The notes beneath the pieces were generated by a model, which saw only the letters and a program-made list of their open reading frames with translations, made no database searches and was not told the origin of the DNA. From assembly GCA_036939755.1 (NCBI GenBank), contig JALLAZ010000884.1, positions 1-11,440 on the forward strand: a stretch of DNA of 11,440 bases. The letters are read 5' to 3'. Each line of letters begins with the position of its first letter. Position 1 is the first letter of the stretch. The stretch is from Stephanodiscus triporus. Taxonomy: Eukaryota; Bacillariophyta; Thalassiosirophyceae; Thalassiosirales; Thalassiosiraceae. Positions 7,771 through 11,440 of this stretch are shown here, in pieces. The position numbers and the translations under genes were made by a program.

Positions 7771-8184
7771 CTCCACGATCCAAGAGTTAGAGATCATGTG
7801 CACAAAATGTGTACACGGGGGATGGGTTTGGAATTGAATTTTTATTTCAATTCTCCCCTCTCCCGACTCCTTCAGCGATCGGGAAGATGATGCCTCAGGG
7901 TGGGTTTGGGGATTTTAAAGCTCTACTCTCTAATTTGTTCGCGGGGACAGGTCCTTCGTCCGATACAAACAAAAAGCGAGGTGGAAATGAAATGCCGGTC
8001 TCGTTTTCCTCCTCCTGCAGAATTTAAATATAAGCCCATTTGAAATTTTTCGTTCAGCCGGTCCCGCTCTCTCCTTCCTCTGTCAGCGTCCAAACAATAA
8101 AAACAAATATTTTTTTCTTAATTTTCCACGTCTTTATTGTAATTGAAGGGTGGCTGGATGTGACGCATAGGATGGGTATCGTGC
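7771..8184. other. Intergenic region between ABC1 gene and NPSE-repeat gene
   Basis: This interval must hold the promoter and missing 5' exon(s) of the NPSE-repeat gene and the 3' UTR of the ABC1 gene, both on the minus strand. A minus-strand ATG at 8039 opens 40 codons, and a GT at 7966 would be phase-compatible with the exon at 7770, but the donor (GTATCGG) is poor. On the plus strand a 46-codon ATG ORF starts at 7887, near a splice-acceptor-like TTTTCCTCCTCCTGCAG ending at 8020. Neither is convincing. Confidence 0.4.
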
Positions 8185-10389
8185 CTACTCTAATTTTTTA
8201 TTACCTAACGCCAGTTTCGCAATCGGCCTCCATTCCTTCGCCAATGAAATCGGCCTCGCAGCCTGGGCATTCACACCCATTAACAAGCCACCGAGGCGTC
8301 GTCCTTCCTCAACGAAGCTTGGCACGACTCTCTCTCTCGTACTTCGGAATAACTCCAACGTGTCGATCACCTCGCCGTTGTCAAGCGTGAGAGGGGAGAG
8401 ATCAAAGCGATCGAGGTGGAACGTGGCAAAACGGTGAAGCGTGGCATCGTCGAGGTGCTCGGCATCCCTGAATGAGGCCTTGTAACCATTCTCTCGATAG
8501 ATCTTTGCAGTTGCCGTCTTGTCATTATCACTCAGCGCTATGATTGTCTCAGCAACGGTTTTGCGATCTCGGGACGACATTCGACCCACCATCCCATAAT
8601 CTAAGAGGCCGAGTCTACCATCCGGCAGGATTAAGACATTACCGGGATGCGGATCGGCGTTATAAGTCCCTGAGATCAAAAGTTGTATGCCGTGTACGTG
8701 TACCAATGTTTTCAATGCCCGTCCCAAATTGACCTTTGTCTTCTTCCCATTATTGCTACCCATAGCATCGTGGATGAAATGATCAGGATTGTTCCAACCC
8801 CTAGACCAACTCCTTCGAATCAGCGACCCAAACTTCGCAGCGGACAGCGCGGCATTCTCAATCTCATCTTTCACCGATGCGTACGTTCGAAGCAACGCTG
8901 CCGCGCTAGGCCCAAACACGTTCACGAGCTTCATCCTATTACCTCCGAGTATTCCTTGAATCCCTCCGCCCTCGCCGTTCTCAAAATGCTTCCTCATTCT
9001 TCCCGCCATTACGCTCTTCAGCTCGTCGCCGTCCTTCATCCCCAACGCCTTCGCCACGCGCCTCTGTTCCATAGCGATGGCCTCGTTCAGCGATATCCCC
9101 TCAAGGTATTCCATCGCGAGGACGTTTGGTGTGCATATCTCGTCGACGACCCTGGGTATGCGCACGAGGCTCGGCTCAACGCCGTGCCTCTGCATGTCAC
9201 GGGTGCACTCTCGCAAATTCTCCGCCTCTTTGGTAAAGTCTAGTTCGTTCTCGTGACGCCTGCGCAAAGCCCTGGCCACCTCGACGTTCTCGGGCGAGAA
9301 CAATCTTGTCGCGAGTTCGAGGTTGGAAAGGTCCGCCTCAAACAATTCGGCAACTTGTTTCGATTTCCGATTTCAACCGAAAGCGCAGTAATGGAGTAAG
9401 CGTGAACAGTGTTCAAGCCGGCAACAAACACATCTCGATGAATTTACAGAAGTAAGTCATAAATATGATCGCGCAGAAAACACATATATAATATAAACTG
9501 ACCTTCTGGGTATTGTACCTTGATGACCACCCGCAGCGGTTCCTCCCCGTCATTCCTCGGACGCAACGTCGCCCTGTGAACCTGAGCGATACTCGCGCTG
9601 CCGATCGGTTCCTCCTCGAAATGCACGAATAGATCGTCCATGGATTTGCCAGTCGACCGTCGTATTATGTCGGACACCTCCGCGTAGGTCCGGGGGGGGA
9701 CGCCGTCCTGCAACGGCCGCAGGGCGTCTAGATACTGCTGCGGCAGCAGTCCCTGGCCGATGGTGCCCATCACTGGCGATGGTTGCACGCGATATCGCAT
9801 TACGGTCAGATATATTACCAAGAGGCTAAATGCGAAATCCAGTCCATATGTTATATTTCTTCTCACCTTGTCCGATCTTCACGTATATCCCCCCCATCCT
9901 CAAGATCAAATCGACCAACCTCGGCGCGGTGCTTTCCCTATACACGTTCAACCTCCGTTCCAGTTCCTCGGGTCCGACCCTATCGATCCTATTCGCCCTC
10001 GCGACGACACACTTGTACCTTATCACCAGCGGCGCCATTCCCCGCCAGAATTGAATCGTGCGTCGGAAGCCACGATGGAATGCGTACAGCGACGCGAACG
10101 ACGCGAGCGACGCGAGGACGAGCAGGAGCACGATCCCGCGCACGGAGTAGTACGGCGGCTTGAATGCGGATGCCAGGCCGGCGATCATCGCGGGCAGCGG
10201 CGGCGCGACGGATAAGGCGGAGGAGGAGAGCGATCCCCCGCGTGGCGGGTTGGTCGACTTGCCGTCGTCATTGGGAGGGGGTGGAGGAGCGGCCCTGCAC
10301 ATTGCGATGTCGATGATGCCGCTGATTGTTCGGCGATGATGGGTCAATGCACGTCTGTTTGATGGGTTCGCTCCCGTCGGTAAAATCAT
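8185..10389 (-). CDS. ABC1/AarF/UbiB (ADCK)-family protein kinase-like protein, three exons
   Basis: Exons are 10389-9867, 9772-9503 and 9353-8185, with introns of 94 nt (GTGAGA...GCCAG) and 149 nt (GTCAGT...ACAAG). Both junctions are phase 1, and the joined frame gives 653 residues ending in TAG. Order of features: a Ser/Pro/Arg-rich N-terminus, one membrane segment (about 85-104, GIVLLLVLASLASFASLYAF), then the ABC1 domain. Visible signatures are KIGQ (171-174, completed as KIGQVMGTI across intron 1), the Ala/Ser loop IGSASIAQVH (231-240) in place of a glycine-rich loop, the ATP-binding Lys in VVIKVQYP (259), ELDF (301-304), hinge-like AMEYLEG (344-350), catalytic ADPHPGN (497-503) and metal-binding LLDYG (514-518, DYG for the usual DFG). 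About 147 residues separate the hinge from ADPHPGN, far more than usual, implying a large insertion. Known members support coenzyme Q or other prenyl-lipid metabolism in mitochondria or plastids. The membrane segment fits an organellar membrane protein, but the targeting peptide is not clear. The exact subfamily is unresolved. Confidence 0.93.
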
Positions 10390-10828
10390 TTGGGTTTGTT
10401 GGCGGACAATTTTTATTATGAAAGAGAGTTCGTAGAGTGTTTGCTTCCCAGTTTGCTTCCATCCGTCTACGTCCCTCTCTCCAGTTCTTTTTCTGACTCA
10501 CAGTGTGTGTGGGACCGACATTTCGTTCTCTGGTACGACAGCATCTCGTTGTACGATTCCTACGTCAGACACCTACGTCCTTAGGTGAATATCTTCATTA
10601 CTCTATCTATTACTCCTATCTAACAAGGCGCGCTAAAACACTCACCATATCAAGTTACATATGATATTTTTTCACCCTGATTATTACCACATAGGGTTAG
10701 GAACCCTAACCCTCGCTCATTTCAACGCACACTGACTTCATTATTTTTTATTGCGACAATCCCCGCCTACAACAACGCCGAAGACCGCCATCCTACCGTA
10801 CTACTTTGCCTACCCTTCGGAGGTCACA
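10390..10828. promoter_or_regulatory. Upstream region of the ABC1 gene; 3' flank of the P-[S/T]-x-x protein gene
   Basis: No gene is seen. This interval should contain the ABC1 promoter, since transcription runs leftward from about here. The duplicated motif CCTACGTC/CCTACGTC occurs in CCTACGTCAGACACCTACGTC (10559-10579), about 170-190 bp upstream of the ATG, and a telomere-like hairpin lies at 10693-10713. No TATA box is assigned. Confidence 0.4.
10693..10713. repeat. Hairpin of telomere-like repeats (AGGGTTAGG / CCTAACCCT)
   Basis: The arms AGGGTTAGG (10693-10701) and CCTAACCCT (10705-10713) are perfect 9-bp reverse complements around AAC. Each arm contains TTAGG, a telomere-type motif, arranged head to head. 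It may be an interstitial telomere-like relic, a telo-box-like regulatory element of the ABC1 promoter, or chance. Confidence 0.6.
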
Positions 10829-11440
10829 TCAATCTAATTCATCCCAAGATGTACCGATGACGGTGAGCACAGCTCTGGCCGTCTTGTCGGCCGATTCGAC
10901 GCGATCTGCCACGGCGATGCGTTCGTGGCCCTCCTCGACGATGGTGGCCACGTCCCGAAGCGCCCTCCTCCCACCCTTGCCGGGACGGACTCGCTCGTTG
11001 ACGTCGTCGGTTGCTCCTTTGATCGCATCGGCGATCGCCTCGGTGATAGGCTCGGTGGGAAACTGGGTGACGACGGGGGGGGCGATGATTCTGATCGAGG
11101 GGCGGCGCGTCGGCTTCGCCTCGGTCGGCGCCGAGGAAGGGACAACAGATGGCGCCGAGGTGGGACGGCCGGTGGGGTATCGGGTGGGACGACCACTGGG
11201 TGATTTGGTGGGAGAGAGCGCATCCTCCGCCACGGTCGACGCCGAAAGAGAAATGTCGAATGTAAACTGGATTAACTGTTCCTCGTCCTCTCCAGCATAA
11301 TCATGCCAGAGTAAAGTCGTGGAAGCCTTGCTCCCCCCTGCGTTGCGTTTTTTGGATTTACTGGCGGAGGCGGACGTCTTGCTCGACTTTCCGGAATTGC
11401 TGGTTTTCTCGGACTTCGATCCCTTGCCAGACTTGCCGGT
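10829..11440 (-). CDS. Lys/Ser-rich protein with P-[S/T]-x-x repeats, C-terminal part, 5' end outside window
   Basis: The frame is open from the right edge (11440) to TGA 10831-10829, showing 203 residues with no start needed inside the window. Visible residues 1-31 are rich in Lys, Ser and Gly with lysines at every third position (KSGKGSKSEK, then GKSSK). An acidic hydrophobic segment follows (LLWHDYAGEDEEQLIQF, about 43-59). Residues 76-115 carry tetrapeptides such as PTKS-PSGR-PTRY-PTGR-PTSA, and the C-terminus (about 135-203) is a charged, probably helical domain without a recognised family. P-[S/T]-x-x repeats and Lys/Ser-rich stretches are typical of diatom secreted or wall-associated proteins, and the lysine ladder recalls silaffin lysine clusters. 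A signal peptide would lie outside the window. Silica association is inference only. Confidence 0.7.
   Translation of the reverse strand, partial: TGKSGKGSKSEKTSNSGKSSKTSASASKSKKRNAGGSKASTTLLWHDYAGEDEEQLIQFTFDISLSASTVAEDALSPTKSPSGRPTRYPTGRPTSAPSVVPSSAPTEAKPTRRPSIRIIAPPVVTQFPTEPITEAIADAIKGATDDVNERVRPGKGGRRALRDVATIVEEGHERIAVADRVESADKTARAVLTVIGTSWDELD

Noticed and set aside
7887..8027. Small plus-strand ATG ORF of 46 codons near a splice-acceptor-like TTTTCCTCCTCCTGCAG
   Set aside because: The ORF is short, has no recognisable domain, and no matching donor at a normal intron distance or continuing exon was found.
8544..9243. Plus-strand ORFs opposite the ABC1 kinase gene
   Set aside because: They are antisense to a strongly supported exon and show no recognisable domain.
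9760..10215. Plus-strand ORFs over ABC1 exon 1 and intron 1
   Set aside because: They are antisense shadows; the minus strand has the membrane segment, KIGQ motif and matching splice sites.
10562..10567. ACGTCA as a CO2/cAMP-responsive element of the type described in diatom carbonic anhydrase promoters
   Set aside because: A six-base match is expected often by chance, and nothing else ties this gene to CO2 regulation.

Overview
This looks like nuclear DNA of a eukaryotic microalga, most likely a diatom, possibly a centric Thalassiosira-like species. The evidence is protein-coding genes split by short GT-AG introns (88, 94, 100 and 149 nt in my models), spacious AT-richer intergenic DNA, no operons, and two predicted secreted proteins built on proline-rich P-[S/T]-x-x tetrapeptides of a type common in diatom genomes. 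One of these also carries a lysine ladder reminiscent of silaffin-type proteins. No rRNA, tRNA, CRISPR array or intact mobile element was seen.

Layout, left to right. Positions 1-1104 are intergenic, with small inverted repeats and unassigned ORFs. Positions 1105-1657 may hold a small two-exon minus-strand gene divergent from the next one (weak). Positions 1803-5515 (+) hold a large TPR protein: a GC-rich, low-complexity N-terminal half full of triplet repeats, then two SGT/Hop-like blocks of three TPRs. The two halves lie in different frames and meet between 3593 and 3717, explained either by an intron or by a G10 homopolymer error. Positions 5516-6148 have no intact gene but a frame-broken ORF relic on the minus strand. 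Positions 6151-6412 are a six-copy degenerate minisatellite with hairpin-forming units.

Positions 6637-7770 (-) encode part of a Cys-rich, probably extracellular protein with 34 tandem NPSE tetrapeptides and a coiled-coil tail. That tail is duplicated downstream behind a TAA stop. Positions 7771-8184 show no clear gene. Positions 8185-10389 (-) are a complete three-exon ABC1/AarF/UbiB-family kinase-like gene, the most secure call in the window. Positions 10390-10828 are the upstream region of that gene and include a hairpin of telomere-like repeats. Positions 10829-11440 (-) are the C-terminal part of a Lys/Ser-rich, P-[S/T]-x-x-repeat protein that runs off the right edge.

The genes share no evident pathway. 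The TPR protein is probably a chaperone-binding adaptor, the ABC1 protein is probably an organellar membrane protein linked to isoprenoid-quinone or lipid metabolism, and the two repeat proteins are candidates for cell-wall or extracellular matrix roles. These functions come from family knowledge and inference, not from anything demonstrated here.
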